Shown: positions 1 through 10,324 of the stretch, one piece after another
Position numbering within the stretch: position 1 is the first letter of the stretch
How the letters are laid out: every line of letters starts with the position of its first letter
NCBI GenBank assembly: GCA_014155875.1
Contig: JACEFZ010012665.1
Location: 432,001-496,000 of the forward strand
Length of the DNA: 64,000 nt
Reading direction: 5' to 3'
DNA from: Cepaea nemoralis
Lineage: Eukaryota; Mollusca; Gastropoda; Stylommatophora; Helicidae
Program-made: the position numbers and the translations under genes
The notes under the pieces: model-generated
What the model was told of the DNA's origin: nothing
The model's input: only the letters and a program-made list of their open reading frames with translations
The model's database searches: none

Positions 1-283
1 CTGGAGATCATCTGCCTCTTCCTTTCTTTCCAGGCATATACCCTACATAATTGTTCTCTCCAAACTTTCATGGCTTTTCAAGTGACCAAAATATTTCAAT
101 TTTCTTTGTTTTATCGTCTTTAGTAGAGCCAATCTTCTTCAGTATTAAATTCTTGTCATTTGTGCTGATTATTGTATAAAAATGTGGGTTTGGCACCATT
201 AACCCAATTCGCCTTATGTGTGGAAAAGGTTCCTGTACTTACAGTGTGTACTGAATTCAAACACCTGTATATCTCTCTGGCAG
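1..283 (+). other. Intron of OSBP gene (3' part)
   Basis: AT-rich sequence without a supported coding segment. It ends in a pyrimidine-rich stretch and CAG (281-283), which serves as the splice acceptor of the next exon. Confidence 0.7.
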
Positions 284-483
284 GTATTGCCCACCTGGTT
301 TTCCACAAGTCGGGTCACCATTACACCTGGCGGAAAGTGACCACAACCGTCAACAACATCATCGTGGGCAAGCTGTGGGTAGACAACCACGGGGAGATGG
401 ACATCACCAATCACCTGAACGGGGACAAATGTCACCTCAAGTACTCAGCCTACAGCTACTTCTCCAGGGAGAACCCCAGGAAG
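284..483 (+). CDS. OSBP: Oxysterol-binding protein, exon in the lipid-binding (ORD) domain
   Basis: This exon encodes about 66 residues of the OSBP-related (ORD) domain, which exchanges sterol and PI4P at ER-Golgi contacts in the family. The frame contains HHYTWRKVTTTVNNIIVGKLW followed by an acidic GEMDITNH segment and CHLKYSAYSYFSRENPRK. These closely match the block that follows the EQVSHHPP signature in animal OSBP1/OSBP2; the signature itself lies upstream of the window. The acceptor is CTCTCTGGCAG and the donor AAG|GTATGT. The exon starts in the middle of a Gly codon and ends on a codon boundary, so its phase fits the next exon. It is the first of four terminal exons here, all on the plus strand. 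Assignment to OSBP rather than a short ORP rests on the HHYTWRK-VTTTV block and the terminal CPDIF; paralogue 1 versus 2 cannot be decided. Confidence 0.93.
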
Positions 484-799
484 GTATGTGGCCACTAGTC
501 ATCATCTAGGCGTGTAAAGATTGATCGTCATGTCACATATTCTGTAATCGTGTTCTAGACATGCAGTGATTGATCATCATGTGACATATTCTCTGTTAGA
601 CACTGTCTGTGTAATGATTTATCAACTTGTGACATATTGTGGATGCTGTCTCCGTTGCAGCCAAATTGAATGTATCCTAGATCTGAAATAGCCACCATGC
701 ATCTGGCATTGACGTTTGTAGGCTCTATGGTATCTTGAGAAGGCCACCTTGCATCATACATAGACCATGCAGGTGAGTATGGCCGAATCGATACGAGTG

Positions 800-956
800 C
801 TCAACTTAAGAGACACTTGTAATTTACGTTCCTGAGTCAAGGACAAGAAGTCAACATTGTATTCCAGCTGCGATTGAACCCACTACCTTGGCATTAGCAC
901 ACCAGATGTTTAAGAATGTCTATTCTTATCCATTCGGCCAAGCAGACCTCCAGAGA
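800..956 (-). repeat. tRNA-derived SINE, family B (partial copy)
   Basis: Read on the minus strand this begins with a tRNA-like head: A-box-like TTGGCCGAATGGATAAG, then B-box-like GTGGGTTCAATCGC. A body follows that contains GTTGACTTCTTGTCCTTGAC. The same order occurs at 11150-11395, 28808-29106 and 45180-45345. This copy lacks the 3' part seen in the 28.8-kb copy. It lies in an OSBP intron. Confidence 0.7.
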
Positions 957-1169
957 CGATTGCGGATATCGACAAATTTCAAGCGAACAAAAGAAGAAGA
1001 ATACCTTTTTTTACACAAAGATGGTTTGGCTATATGAATTGCAACTGCTTCAGCAAATTTTACCTGACAAGACCAGGCAGTAAAATTTTGCAACCTATGG
1101 TTTGTGTCTTCTTTAATAGAACTGACTACAGGAGAATGTTGTTTTGAGCTAGGTTATATGTTTCCCCAG

Positions 1170-1339
1170 GTAACAGGGGTGGTGGCAGATGCCCAGGGTA
1201 CTGCCAAGTGGGTCCTGACCGGGACGTGGGACCAGAAGATGGAGGCAGCTGAGATTGTACACACTGAGGAGTCCAACAAGGGCAAGCCAGTGTTTGAAAC
1301 CGGCCCACATAAGTGCTTGTGGAAGGTCAAGCCACCTCC
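1170..1339 (+). CDS. OSBP: Oxysterol-binding protein, second exon in window
   Basis: Encodes VTGVVADAQGTAKWVLTGTW and then a variable acidic stretch ending in CLWKVKPP. This matches the OSBP segment in which a conserved V-x-G...GTWDEKME strand is followed by a paralogue-variable loop before the W-K motif. The acceptor is TTTCCCCAG and the donor is CC|GTGAGT. The 170-nt length leaves a split Pro codon that is completed by the first base of the exon at 6272. Earlier in-frame Met codons are in the intron, because homology begins exactly at the acceptor. No premature stop or frameshift is visible. Confidence 0.92.
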
Positions 1340-1372
1340 GTGAGTTTGTTTCTGTTGCAATTCAGCAGTTAA

Positions 1373-1800
1373 GAAGTGGATAGATATTGTAGGGTCTAAC
1401 TAGTATAGAAGTGGATAGATATTGTAGGGTCTAGTGGTATAGAAGTGGATAGGTATTGTAGGGTCTAGTGGTATAGAAGTGGATAGGTATTGTAGGGTCT
1501 AGTGGTATAGAAGTGGATAGGTATTGTAGGGTCTAGTGGTATAGAAGTGGATAGGTATTGTAGGGTCTAGTGGTATAGAAGTGGATAGATATTGTAGTGT
1601 CTAGTGGTATAGAAGTGGATAAATATTGTAGGGTCTAGTGGTATAGAAGTGGATAGATATTGTAGGGTCTAGTGGTATAGAAGTGGATAGATATTGTAGG
1701 GTCTAGTAGTATAGAAGTGGATAGATAATGTAGTGTCTAGTGGTATAGAAATGGATAGGTATTGTAGGGTCTAGTGGTATAGAGAAGGATAGACATTGTA
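1373..1800. repeat. 34-bp minisatellite (~12 copies) in OSBP intron
   Basis: Near-perfect tandem copies of a 34-bp unit containing AGTGGATAGATATTGTAGGG and CTAGTGGTATAGA. Variation is mostly A/G in GATAGATATT versus GATAGGTATT. There is no coding potential. Confidence 0.9.
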
Positions 1801-2342
1801 TGAAATTAAAACAGGTATATGTGACTTCTGTAAACAAATGAGAAATAATAAACACAGGCAGGGTGTATGTACCTGAAAATAAACTCAGATCCGGCAAATG
1901 GAAATTGCAGTGCAAAAATATCAATGATAATAATAATGTAGAAATAAGTTACAACACAATGAATCGACGTTTTGATATTAGTGAACTACATCAGGAGCAA
2001 CACAAACAGATCTAAAGAAAAACATGAAATTAGAAAATGAGAAAATGTAATTACAAATTAAAACAGAAAAAGTATTGGCATCAAACGTTGTTGGGCCATT
2101 GCACATACTTCATTTCTAGGAAGGCTGCACAGAAGTTCAGTTGTGAAAGGTGTCAAATAAGAAAATGTGGCGCCGAAGGTGTGCAAACAGTTAGATATGG
2201 ATATATAGAGGGGAGTCAGCAGAGTTATACAGTGGATCTATACCAGTGTTGATTCCCGCTGGATGAATGCATCGCAAAGAGTTGATTAACTTCTCTTATC
2301 TATAGATATTGTATGCTCAAGCAGTATAGAAATGCTTAGATA
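1801..2342. other. Intron sequence without recognised feature
   Basis: AT-rich intronic DNA. A 71-codon open frame at 2037-2252 matches nothing I recognise and is not supported as a gene. Confidence 0.6.
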
Positions 2343-2783
2343 TTGCAGTGCTCCATCCTGTTTGCCTATTGCAGTACTCCATCCTGTTTGCCTATCGCAG
2401 TACTCCATCCTGTTTGCCTATCGCAGTGCTCCATCCTGTTTGCCTATCGCAGTACTCCATCCTGTTTGCCTATCACAGTGCTCCATCCTGTTTGCCTATC
2501 GCAGTACTCCATCCTGTTTGCCTATCACAGTGCTCCATCCTGTTTGCCTATCGCAGTGCTCCATCCTGTTTGCCTATCGCAGTACTCCATCCTGTTTGCC
2601 TATCGCAGTGCTCCATCCTGTTTGCCTATCGCAGTACTCCATCCTGTTTGCCTATTGCAGTACTCCATCCTGTTTGCCTATTGCAGTACTCCATCCTGTT
2701 TGCCTATTGCAGTACTCCATCCTGTTTGCCTATTGCAGTACTCCATTCTGTTTGCCTATTGCAGTACTCCATCCTGTTTGCCC
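2343..2783. repeat. 26-bp minisatellite (~17 copies)
   Basis: Tandem units of GCAGTACTCCATCCTGTTTG + CCTATC, with TAC/TGC and TATC/TATT variants. The unit lacks stop codons in all three forward frames, which creates three overlapping 157-203-residue open frames that are artefacts of the repeat. Confidence 0.92.
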
Positions 2784-2841
2784 TCTTCTTTTTTGGCCTT
2801 TATTCCCCCATTGGGGCATAGCCCTAAACCAATTTAATCCA

Positions 2842-2882
2842 GCCCCCCCGCCCCCCCCCTCTTCCCCCCCCCCCCCCCCCGC
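2842..2882. repeat. C-rich homopolymer tract
   Basis: About 40 bases of almost uninterrupted C (broken by CCG and CTCTT) just downstream of the 26-bp array. Long C runs recur at 5907-5919 and in the LINE at 47149-47172. Confidence 0.85.
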
Positions 2883-2935
2883 GCGCCCTGTTCTTTGCTA
2901 TCTCATGGTAACATTACTATTGGGGCTCTTTGCTG

Positions 2936-3004
2936 GCTTTTGAATACTTGAGGACAGAGCTTGTACGGGAATGTCCTGAGTGCAGTTATGTCAGTTCTGA
3001 CTCA
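2936..3004 (+). pseudogene. 3' terminus of an RNase H-type LINE (family A)
   Basis: The short plus-strand frame reads RTELVRECPECSYVSSDS. The ECPECxDVSS motif is the C-terminal end seen in LINE copies at 5380-5430, 16215-16250 and, reversed, 28085-28130. The piece ends in TCTGACTCAATTC, directly abutting a TTC repeat. Confidence 0.6.
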
Positions 3005-3005
3005 A

Positions 3006-3235
3006 TTCTTCTTCTTCTTCTTCTTCTTCTTCTTCTTCTTCTTCTTCTTCTTCTTCTTCTTCTTCTTCTTCTTCTTCTTCTTCTTCTTCTTCTGCGTTCA
3101 TCCGGAGTTTTTTTCGGACATGATTGCATTGCACCTGTTTACAGCACAGCTGCATTCTTGCGCCGTTAGGCCGACACATCCGATTTCTGCGGGAATTTGT
3201 TGCCTGGGTTAGCCTTCCCGGGGTGACTCAATTCA
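3006..3235 (-). repeat. Dispersed SINE-like repeat C with (GAA)n tail
   Basis: On the minus strand a ~130-bp core (TCGGATGTGTCGGCC, CTGTAAACAGG, GGATGAACGC) runs into an 88-bp (GAA)n tail, seen as (TTC)n at 3006-3093 on the plus strand. The same core occurs at 6812-6955 (+) and 31925-32060 (-). I do not recognise the family. The microsatellite tail is a typical non-LTR type 3' end. Confidence 0.65.
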
Positions 3236-3850
3236 ATTCTTACTCTGAGTCTTGTACTCGACCCCTCCGTCCATTCCTCTCCATATTCAACCATCTCATA
3301 TTGTTTCTCTTGGACTGTCGAGGGGAAGCATAAACATCGGGAAAGTGCCCATTTATGGGCTTCATGTATCAAGATTCCTGTGGATTCTGTTATTTCCTCC
3401 TCCCATCGTTTACAGTCGGCCTCATCTTCTGGTTCCATTTGGTCTGCACATCATTGCTTGTTGTGGTATACTGTCAATTGGTAGCCTAGTTATATGGCTG
3501 AACCATTTAACTTGCTACGTATTAAAGTGTCTCTAATTCTCCTCTCCGTCTGTTTTTAATCCATGTTACTCATATAGTATTTCACCTCATCCACCGCCTG
3601 TGCTGTTCTCCCCATTTCATAAATCCAACATTTCAGGGTCCTGGACTTGCCCCTCACCTCTCCTAGAAGATCCTCTGTCCGGGGTCATTAGTACACTCTT
3701 AATGGTAAGGTCATGAGAACACGATTATGGTAATCCTTTAGATTGTGTCAGAGGTCATTAGCTTTGTTGATCTGTGTTCCAATTTCTGGCGATCCAATCC
3801 TCCAACCTGCATGGAGCAATCCAAGCTCTTGTATTTAATGTTATCTAGGT
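3236..3850 (-). other. Degenerate open-frame region, unidentified
   Basis: The minus strand carries long stretches of sense-looking reading frame broken by a few stops (e.g. 3438-3166, continuing upstream). I see no family motif. It may be the body of the retroelement whose 3' end is repeat C, or unrelated intron sequence. Confidence 0.3.
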
Positions 3851-3929
3851 CTTCTTAGTCGTTATCTTGGTTGTTCTGTTTTCCTTCTCTATAGACATGT
3901 TTGCGGTGGTTTGGATTTAGCAGCTGAAG

Positions 3930-4260
3930 TTTTTCTGTGAGATGGGGAAGCTAGCCCCAAGTTGCTATAGTATGATACTGTTCTTGGCTTCCCCTAGCTT
4001 CCCGTTAACACACGGATGGATAAGTCCTTAGTCACCTTTTGCGACATGAATGGTAGGTTACAGGGTTATTGTTCTGTGTGGAATAATTTCCCCATTTCCA
4101 CAGAATGGGGAATCCAGCCCCAAGTTGCTATAGTGTGATATTATTCTTGGCTTCCCCTAACATTCCATTACCACAAGGAAACCTCCTTAGTCACCTCCTG
4201 TGACATGCGTGGTAGTTTCAGGGTTATTATTCTTTGCTTCCTGTAGGTTCCTGGCAACAC
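3930..4260 (+). repeat. Two-copy direct repeat of ~165 bp
   Basis: GGGGAAGCTAGCCCCAAGTT...GTCACCTTTTGCGACATG...GGGTTATTGTTCT (3939-4075) is repeated at 4107-4235 as GGGGAATCCAGCCCCAAGTT...GTCACCTCCTGTGACATG...GGGTTATTATTCT. The copies are diverged. Origin unknown. Confidence 0.65.
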
Positions 4261-4439
4261 ACGGGCGAGTTAGTAACTGTGGACATAGTTCCAAGGATGC
4301 CTCTCATGGAGCACATTGCCTGTTGTTGCCCGGGCTTGAATACTTTTCACATCTGCCAGACTGCCAATGTTAGACAACTGCTGCTCTACAAATTCCTTGG
4401 ACTGCCAGAGTAACTAACGATTGTCTGAAAGAGGCTTAG

Positions 4440-4713
4440 AATATTATATTCAGCAATAAGAAAGAGACAAATTGCTTTCTTTGGTTATGTGATGAGAAGA
4501 GTGGCCTTGGAGAATATCGTGACAACTGGAAAGATCAGTGGGAAAAGAGGCAGACCAAGAGAAATTATACTGGATGGACTGAGACAGTGGCATGGAGGAA
4601 TGTCATCAACAGAGTTGATTTAGAACATCAAGGACCGAGATCTGTGGAGAGACATGAACACCTCCACCAACAGGGAAGGCACTTGATGATGATGATGATG
4701 ATGATGATGATGC
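4440..4713 (+). pseudogene. LINE 3' end (family D) with (GAT)n tail
   Basis: The plus-strand reading gives fragments of the common LINE C-terminus: ENIVTTGKISGKRG, then REIILDGLRQWHGGMSSTEL and an IKDRDLWRDM segment. A (GATGAT)n tail at 4687-4712 follows. A second copy lies reversed at 34345-34600. It is 5'-truncated and contains stops. Confidence 0.7.
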
Positions 4714-4978
4714 CTTTAGTTTCTTAGAAAAATTTCTGGTACCTCATTTTATGAGGTTGGGTTGACCCAAAACCCATTCAGGTGGGAAAACTTCAATCCT
4801 ACCACCGTTGGGGAACGAATGCAGGGCTGCTGTGTTCATGGTAAGGCATTAACTACTACATTTGTGTGCCCACTCTATGACCACGAGCAGCATGACGATG
4901 GAGGTGATGGCAGTTACACAGGCTTTCATATGGCTGGAATCACAGCATTATACCAACGTGTGTGTACTAAGTGATTAA

Positions 4979-5452
4979 ATGAGCATGATTCAGAAGGTCG
5001 AAGCTGGATCTGTACGTAGACAGTGGACTGAGTCGCTGCGGAAGTCTGTTGTCCGCAAAGTCACCTTCATCTTCGTCCCGGGACATGCGGGAGTCGAGGG
5101 AAATGAACGAGCTGATAAATTGGCTGGCTCTGCACCCCCTGTAGATGGCCAGCCCATGGATCGTGCGGATGTTATTAACGCCCTTAAAGATATGGCGAGA
5201 ACAGAGGATTTTGACGCCAGTGATTCCACATCGCTCTCCAGGATGAAAGACCTGGGAGTAAGAATCGGCACAGCCAGACGCGAGAGGTACATCGGGAAAA
5301 CAAAGCGCCTCGTCAACCAACACAGAACTGGCACTATTAGCCACCGGACGCTGATGCATATGCTGGGGGGAGGATCTGAGCACCTATGGACATGTCCGGA
5401 GTGCAACGAAGATACCCCAACTGATAACTAACTAACTAACTAACTACTACAC
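4979..5452 (+). pseudogene. RNase H domain fragment of a LINE (family A)
   Basis: An uninterrupted frame of 150 residues holds the C-terminal part of a retrotransposon RNase H. FIFVPGHAGVEGNERADKLA matches the conserved last RNase H block (GHxGxxGNExAD), with the final catalytic Asp position retained. A Cys-rich end, LWTCPECNED, follows, and then TAA and a (CTAA)n tail at 5429-5448. RNase H domains of this kind occur in I, LOA, R1 and related non-LTR clades. The RT and endonuclease are missing (5' truncation). It lies in an OSBP intron. This is one of about six pieces of the family in the window and the least damaged. Confidence 0.8.
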
Positions 5453-5499
5453 AGGTACAACTCAAATAACATTCCTGGAGAGCAAACTGACAGCCCAGG

Positions 5500-5730
5500 A
5501 GATTCCTGGGCCATCAGTTTGCTGGTAATTTTATTAGGATTACTTGCTTGTGAAATGAAAAAAATTGATGGGAAGAGAGCAAGAGGAAGGCAACGAGATA
5601 AATACCTGGATGCTGCATGGTGTGATGGGGACAAGAACACATAGCTGATCCAGGACTGGTGATTGTGTGAGATGGCTGACCATGACCTCCCATGCTTACC
5701 TGCATGCCACATCATGATGATGATGAAGAA
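5500..5730 (+). pseudogene. LINE 3' end fragment with (ATG)n tail
   Basis: Reading fragments include KIDGKRARGRQRDKYLD and a C-terminal MADHDLPC-type segment, then CATCATGATGATGATGAA. This is the same terminal block as at 13790-14165 and 16263-16400. It is 5'-truncated and frame-broken. Confidence 0.6.
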
Positions 5731-5948
5731 TTGACCGGTGGAAAGACCAGATCTCATGCTGTTAGATATTCATCTCTGGGTTTATTTTCCAGGTTTGATG
5801 ATGGAATCCTCTGTAAGATGTGGATTTCTTTCTGGGGAGAAAACTCCAACCTACACAGTTCGCAGTGACTGCACTAAACAACTTCTCTTCTTTCCTTCTT
5901 TCCTCCCCCCCCCCCCCCACATCCTACACCGCAAGGTACTTTAGACAG

Positions 5949-6185
5949 TTTAAAAAATTAGTTCCATATCCTTTTACAGGACATCACAGTCAACCCCAGC
6001 ATTTTTTATGCTGTTTGTGATCTCTTGGCAAGTTTACGTTCAGTTGTTTGCCATTGCTTTCTGAACAACCACCTTGTAAAAAACAAACACAAGACGGTCT
6101 TCTGCCAAATTGCCCACAGCTGAGTTTCGAATGCGGTATGTGGGATTACGAACTGCGTCCTTTACCCCTTTGCTGTGGAGCCGGC
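5949..6185 (-). repeat. SINE family A copy, with target duplication
   Basis: The minus-strand 5' end is GCCGGCTCC...AAAGGGGTAAAGGACGC. The 3' part contains AGAAAGCAATGGCAAAC and GTCCTGTAAAAGGATATG with an A-rich end. Flanks ACTTTAGACAG (5938-5948) and ACTTTAGGCAG (6186-6196) are an 11-bp target duplication with one change. Confidence 0.82.
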
Positions 6186-6271
6186 ACTTTAGGCAGTAGA
6201 TGATAGATATTTGAAACTTTAGTGAGAGAAAACTGCATTGATCAAGTCCAATCTGTGTTTTTGTTCCTTAG

Positions 6272-6492
6272 ACCTGGATCCGAGAGAGTGTACTTCTTCA
6301 GCCAGCTGGGTATTGAGATGAATGAACCGGAGGAAGGCGTGGCTCCCACAGACTCCAGGCGACGGCCAGATCAGCGGCTGATGGAGGAAGGGCAGTGGGA
6401 CGAGGCTAACCGGGTGAAGGTCAGGCTGGAGGAAAAGCAGAGGGAGGTCAGAAAACTAAGGGAGGCTGAGGCAGAGAGGGCGAGATTAGAAG
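6272..6492 (+). CDS. OSBP: Oxysterol-binding protein, third exon in window
   Basis: Encodes PGSERVYFFSQLGIEMNEPE, then the highly conserved APTDSRRRPDQRLMEEGQWD and a charged helix (EANRVKVRLEEKQREVRKLREAEAER). The PTDSRxRPDxRxxExGxWDxA motif is diagnostic for OSBP-related proteins and forms the C-terminal part of the ORD fold. The acceptor is TTCCTTAG and the donor GAAG|GTATGT. The 221-nt length starts in a Pro codon and ends in a Gly codon, consistent with both neighbours. No defects are seen. Confidence 0.94.
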
Positions 6493-6651
6493 GTATGTTT
6501 GAGTCATGGGAGGGGTTGCAGAATGTGAGGATAGCTCTATGTTTGTGTCATATGAGTGGAGCTTGTTGTTCCTGAACTTGAGGGTAGGCCCATGTTTGGC
6601 CAGAGTTTGCATCCGACTGAGTTTTCATTATGTGTGTATGTGTATTATTCT

Positions 6652-6772
<121 letters not shown>

Positions 6773-6811
6773 ACACACACACGCACATTTACTCTCATAC
6801 ATACACTTTCC

Positions 6812-6955
6812 CAGGAAAGTTAGCCCAGTCAACAAATACCTGCAGAAGTCGGATGTGTCGGCCTTAAGGCAAAAGTATAACAGCTCTACTGTAAACAGGC
6901 ACAATACAATTATGTCTCAACAACATTCTGGACGAACTCAGAAGAAGACATACAC
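6812..6955 (+). repeat. SINE-like repeat C, copy 2
   Basis: Contains CAGAAGTCGGATGTGTCGGCC, CTGTAAACAGGCACAATAC and GGACGAACTCAGAAGAAGAC. This is the same core as at 3094-3235 (reverse) but with only a very short GAA tail. Confidence 0.65.
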
Positions 6956-6989
6956 TGTCTGTCATATACACACTCACACACAAACTCTC

Positions 6990-7180
6990 CCTGAGTCTAT
7001 GACTCTCTCTCTCTCTCTCTCACACCCTCTCTGAAAGAGAATAAAGTTTGTTTGTTCTCTCTCTCTCTCACACACACATTGTCTTTCTCTCACACACTAT
7101 TTGTCACAAACTCTCTCTCTCACAAACATTGTCTTTCTCTCATACACTATTTGTCACACACACACACACATTGTCTTTCT
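6990..7180. repeat. Mixed CT/CA low-complexity repeat
   Basis: Short blocks of CTCTCT and CACACA arranged as a loose ~60-bp repeat (ATTGTCTTTCTCTCAC...ACTATTTGTCAC). Confidence 0.85.
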
Positions 7181-7734
7181 CGGGCTGTTCAGATAGACTC
7201 AGAAAGACATAACTGCCGGCACAATAACAAACTAGATCAGATGCACAAAGGACGATTTGAAATCAGACCACCTTGCGTTGCTTTCAGTGGTTGAGTGTCA
7301 TTCATTCAGAAAACAAACTACTGGACTAAATGACAAACTGCCATTAAATGCTGGGGTTGATTGTAATGCCCTGTAAAGGACCTGCGGCTAACATGATTAG
7401 GATAAAATGACCTAGAACAAAGTTTGGTTTGGATTTGCAACACGTCACTTTCTCTGCACATTGATATCTCCATAAGTGCTTCAGTCTCCTCTTATAGATC
7501 AGACAAGGAGAGTTAGCCCAACACACAAACCCCATAGCACATCAAGGCTCCAAATGTGTATATAGCAAAATGATGCATTGTGGGTGGGTTTTCTCATTTG
7601 GAAAATCTGCATAGGTATCGAAAATCTTAAATAGGCAGGCTAGGGGATTCAACAATGGGATAAAATAAAAATATAGGAACATTGGTACTTATCTGCATGA
7701 AGCAGACAAAGGTATATAGAGATCATGTGGTGTT
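7181..7734. other. Intron sequence without recognised feature
   Basis: AT-rich. Nothing identifiable on either strand. Confidence 0.5.
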
Positions 7735-8010
7735 TGTCCATCAAGAATGATGATGACTATTCATTTCATCTACTGGGGTTGGAAGTTTGAAGCTGTGAGT
7801 TCTAAGATAGCTGGTAAGGCCTATTTTGGCTGAAAATGTTCTTTGACAATGTGGGCAAAGAATGTTCCAAGAGAGGATCTCCTGCTGTAGTTTTTTGTCC
7901 AACCTTTTTTTCACAGCTCTTGCAGTTCTGTTTGCTTCACAAGTGACTACACCCTTGTGTAATGATGTACACCACAAATTTTGATCTTGGCTTCAGTCTC
8001 CCAAGTGTCG
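7735..8010 (-). pseudogene. 3' end of LINE family B (C2H2 finger piece)
   Basis: The minus-strand frame 7977-7741 reads ANRTARAVKKRLDKK, then CPHCQRTFSAKIGLTSYLRTH and DEMNSHHHS before a stop. It aligns residue by residue with the C-terminus of the LINE at 46603-49430, including the Cys2-His2 finger. It is only the extreme 3' end, as expected from 5' truncation. Confidence 0.82.
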
Positions 8011-8780
8011 TGATGAATTTCAAAAAGATCATGTACTGTACTTTATAGGGACATTAAGCCTGGTGATTTTACCATGTGAAGTACATGTGTTTATTATTTC
8101 ACCAGTTGATCTTACATACCTTGTTGTTTAATTGTGGGTTGCCACGTGCTGTTGCAGCCAAGATCTGTGTTAACTTCTCTTCCAAAGCAGAAAGAGGAAT
8201 CATTTGTTTGTTCCTTTATCCCCCTTTGTAGTCTAAAAGTGCTGGAGAGTTCTGGTCATCATGGCACATAACTTTAGGAAGGGAAAATTCCCAACTGCAC
8301 CTCCCAATGGTAGAGGATGGGAAACACACCACGGTGTGGCAAACACAGTCCTGGGGACCATCAACTGGTATACGTGGACAACTCTACAGCTGAGCAGAGC
8401 AGGGCACTCACTTGTCCTGACAGATGGAAATGGCTGTCAAAGGCAGAGGTAAAGGATCCCCATGTGGATGTGGAAGGCAAGGGGAAGCCACAACATTATC
8501 TTCCCAAGACTTCATGACTAACCACATATTAGAGGCATTATCTCTCTTTGGTACCTAGGTCCTCAAGCAGCTTGTGCCAAGTCAGTCTCTCTGTTGCTGT
8601 CTCCTGCAGTTTCCTGCAACAACTGGCTGAAATACCACGTGTTTGATAAACTAAGGATAGGAGATACTGTTGGGTGTGGCTGTGGAACTGGTCAACGATC
8701 CAGAGTCTTTCCATCAGACTGATGAGAGCGATGCTCTGCAAAGGACTTGTTACACAATGAGCACAGTGATGCAAATTATA
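8011..8780. other. Intron sequence with short shared repeat fragment
   Basis: Mostly unrecognised. GAAGGCAAGGGGAAGCCAC with CTTCCCAAGACTTCATG (8471-8515) recurs diverged at 27353-27397, so this is part of a dispersed repeat of unknown type. Confidence 0.4.
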
Positions 8781-8849
8781 CAACTGGATCTAAGTTGTTT
8801 AGATAAGAAGCAGTAGAATCATGTGGAAATCAAAGTATTCAGGCCACCA

Positions 8850-9680
8850 GAAAGAAGATGCATATTACCTACTCCACTGAAGAGAACAGCAGTTTACAGA
8901 CTCCGGATAGGACACTACAGGCTGAATTTTTTTTTTTTTTAGTTGCATATCCCTTACAGAACATTGCAGTTGATATTCTTGGCAAAATTATGCTCTGTAG
9001 TTTGCCATTGCTTTCTGAGTGACTGGCTCACATACCCGTAAGTAATCAACGCGACGCGATCCACTGCCAAATCTTGCGCAGCTGTGTTCCTCACATGGAT
9101 ATACGGGATTACAGAGAGATTACGCCAGGGAGACCGGCACAGGCTGAAATACCACATGTATATGAAATACCACATAAATAAATTTCAGATAGGAGACACT
9201 GATGTATGTGACTCTGGAGTCTGTAAAATGACAGCTAGACATTTGTTGCAGGAGTGTCCAACATATACAGAACAGAGAAAACTATTATGGCCAACATCTG
9301 CATCATCATTTGATGAATTGCTATGCACAGCATTGTCAAGCCTGTGGCTCAGTACATCCAACTTTGACAAGCATTGTTTGGGGGGTTTGCTTTCCCTAGC
9401 CTTAGACTGTCTCCAGTCTTCTTACAAGGCAGCAGGTTTGTGTCTATCTTCATCTGATTCCTATCCCTTGACCTGTCAGACATGGGAGACCCTACCAGAA
9501 GCTGTGATGCCATCAGGATAGCTCTAGTGGTCAATGGAACATGCAAACCTCTCTATCTCTACAGGGTGGAGACATATCAGAGGGGACATGCTGCAGTTGA
9601 GGACAAACTCTGTGGAGATGTCAACAAGCTCAAGTTGACTGCTGCTTTCTTTGGACTCATTCGTATAATTGTCTGAAGTT
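8850..9680 (+). pseudogene. C-terminal end of RNase H-type LINE, split by a SINE
   Basis: Before the SINE the frame reads YRLRIGHYRLN. After it, RLKYHMYMKYHINKFQIGDT leads into a Cys/His segment CDSGVCKMTARHLLQECPTY. This is the RLRxGH...C-x-CG...H-LxxCP terminus that follows RNase H in several non-LTR clades. A last piece at 9585-9676 (VEDKLCGDVNKLKLTAAFF) completes it after an unrelated ~250-bp stretch. Related tails lie reversed at 26656-26985 and 44150-44430. Confidence 0.7.
8927..9138 (-). repeat. SINE family A copy with poly(A), inserted in a LINE
   Basis: The perfect 10-bp duplication ACAGGCTGAA (8917-8926 and 9139-9148) bounds the element exactly. The minus strand runs from GCCGGTCTCCC to GGGATATGCAACT plus A(13-14). 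The host LINE frame is continuous across the insertion once the duplication is accounted for. Confidence 0.92.
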
Positions 9681-9779
9681 ATATGGAGAAGAAGAATTTG
9701 AATAGAAACCATGGTGGCATTTCTTGTACTCTCCAGCACTTTAGAGTTTTATACCCAAGTTTTTGTCCTAAATGATTCA

Positions 9780-10258
9780 CTGAGCCTGATCCGAAAGGTT
9801 AGGCGGGTTCTGACCACAGTGAATTGAAACGCTGCAGATGTCTGCTGTTAGTATCATCTTTGTTCCAGGACATGCAGGAGTTAAGGGAAATGAATGAGAA
9901 GATACTTGCTGGCTCTGTATCCCCTGCTGGCTTTGTATCCCCTGCTGGCTCTGTATCCCCTGCTGGCTCTGTATCCCCTGCTGGATCATGCCAATATTGT
10001 TAATGCCCTTCGAGAAATGTGGAAACCTGAGGACTTTGGGGCCAGTGAATCTACATTGTGTAGAATGAGAGACTTGAGAGTAAGAGTTGGCATGGCTTGT
10101 CATGAGAGGCATTTGCGGGTGAATGAGGAGTCTCATCAATCAACACAGAACTGCCATTATTAGCCAGCAGACGCTGTGTTGGAGGGAGAATCTTAGCACC
10201 TATGGACATGCCAGGAGTGCAGTGATGATATCCCACAATATAACCAACTAACTAATAG
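9780..10258 (+). pseudogene. LINE family A RNase H fragment with 18-bp internal repeats
   Basis: Parallel to 4979-5452: GHAGV-like, then ANIVNALREMW, SESTLCRMRDLRVRVGMACHE, TCQECSDD and a CAACTAACTAAT tail. Between them CTGGCTCTGTATCCCCTG is tandemly repeated four times (9907-9982). This expansion is absent from the 5-kb copy. Confidence 0.72.
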
Positions 10259-10324
10259 AGTTTTAAAGATGCAAAAATTGTAAGTGTTTGAATAACCTCA
10301 ACTATTTTTCTGTGAATCCTCCAG

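Noticed and set aside
2332..2943. Open frames of 157-203 residues in three forward frames
   Set aside because: They result from a stop-free 26-bp tandem unit; because 26 is not a multiple of 3, all three frames are open with the same peptide.
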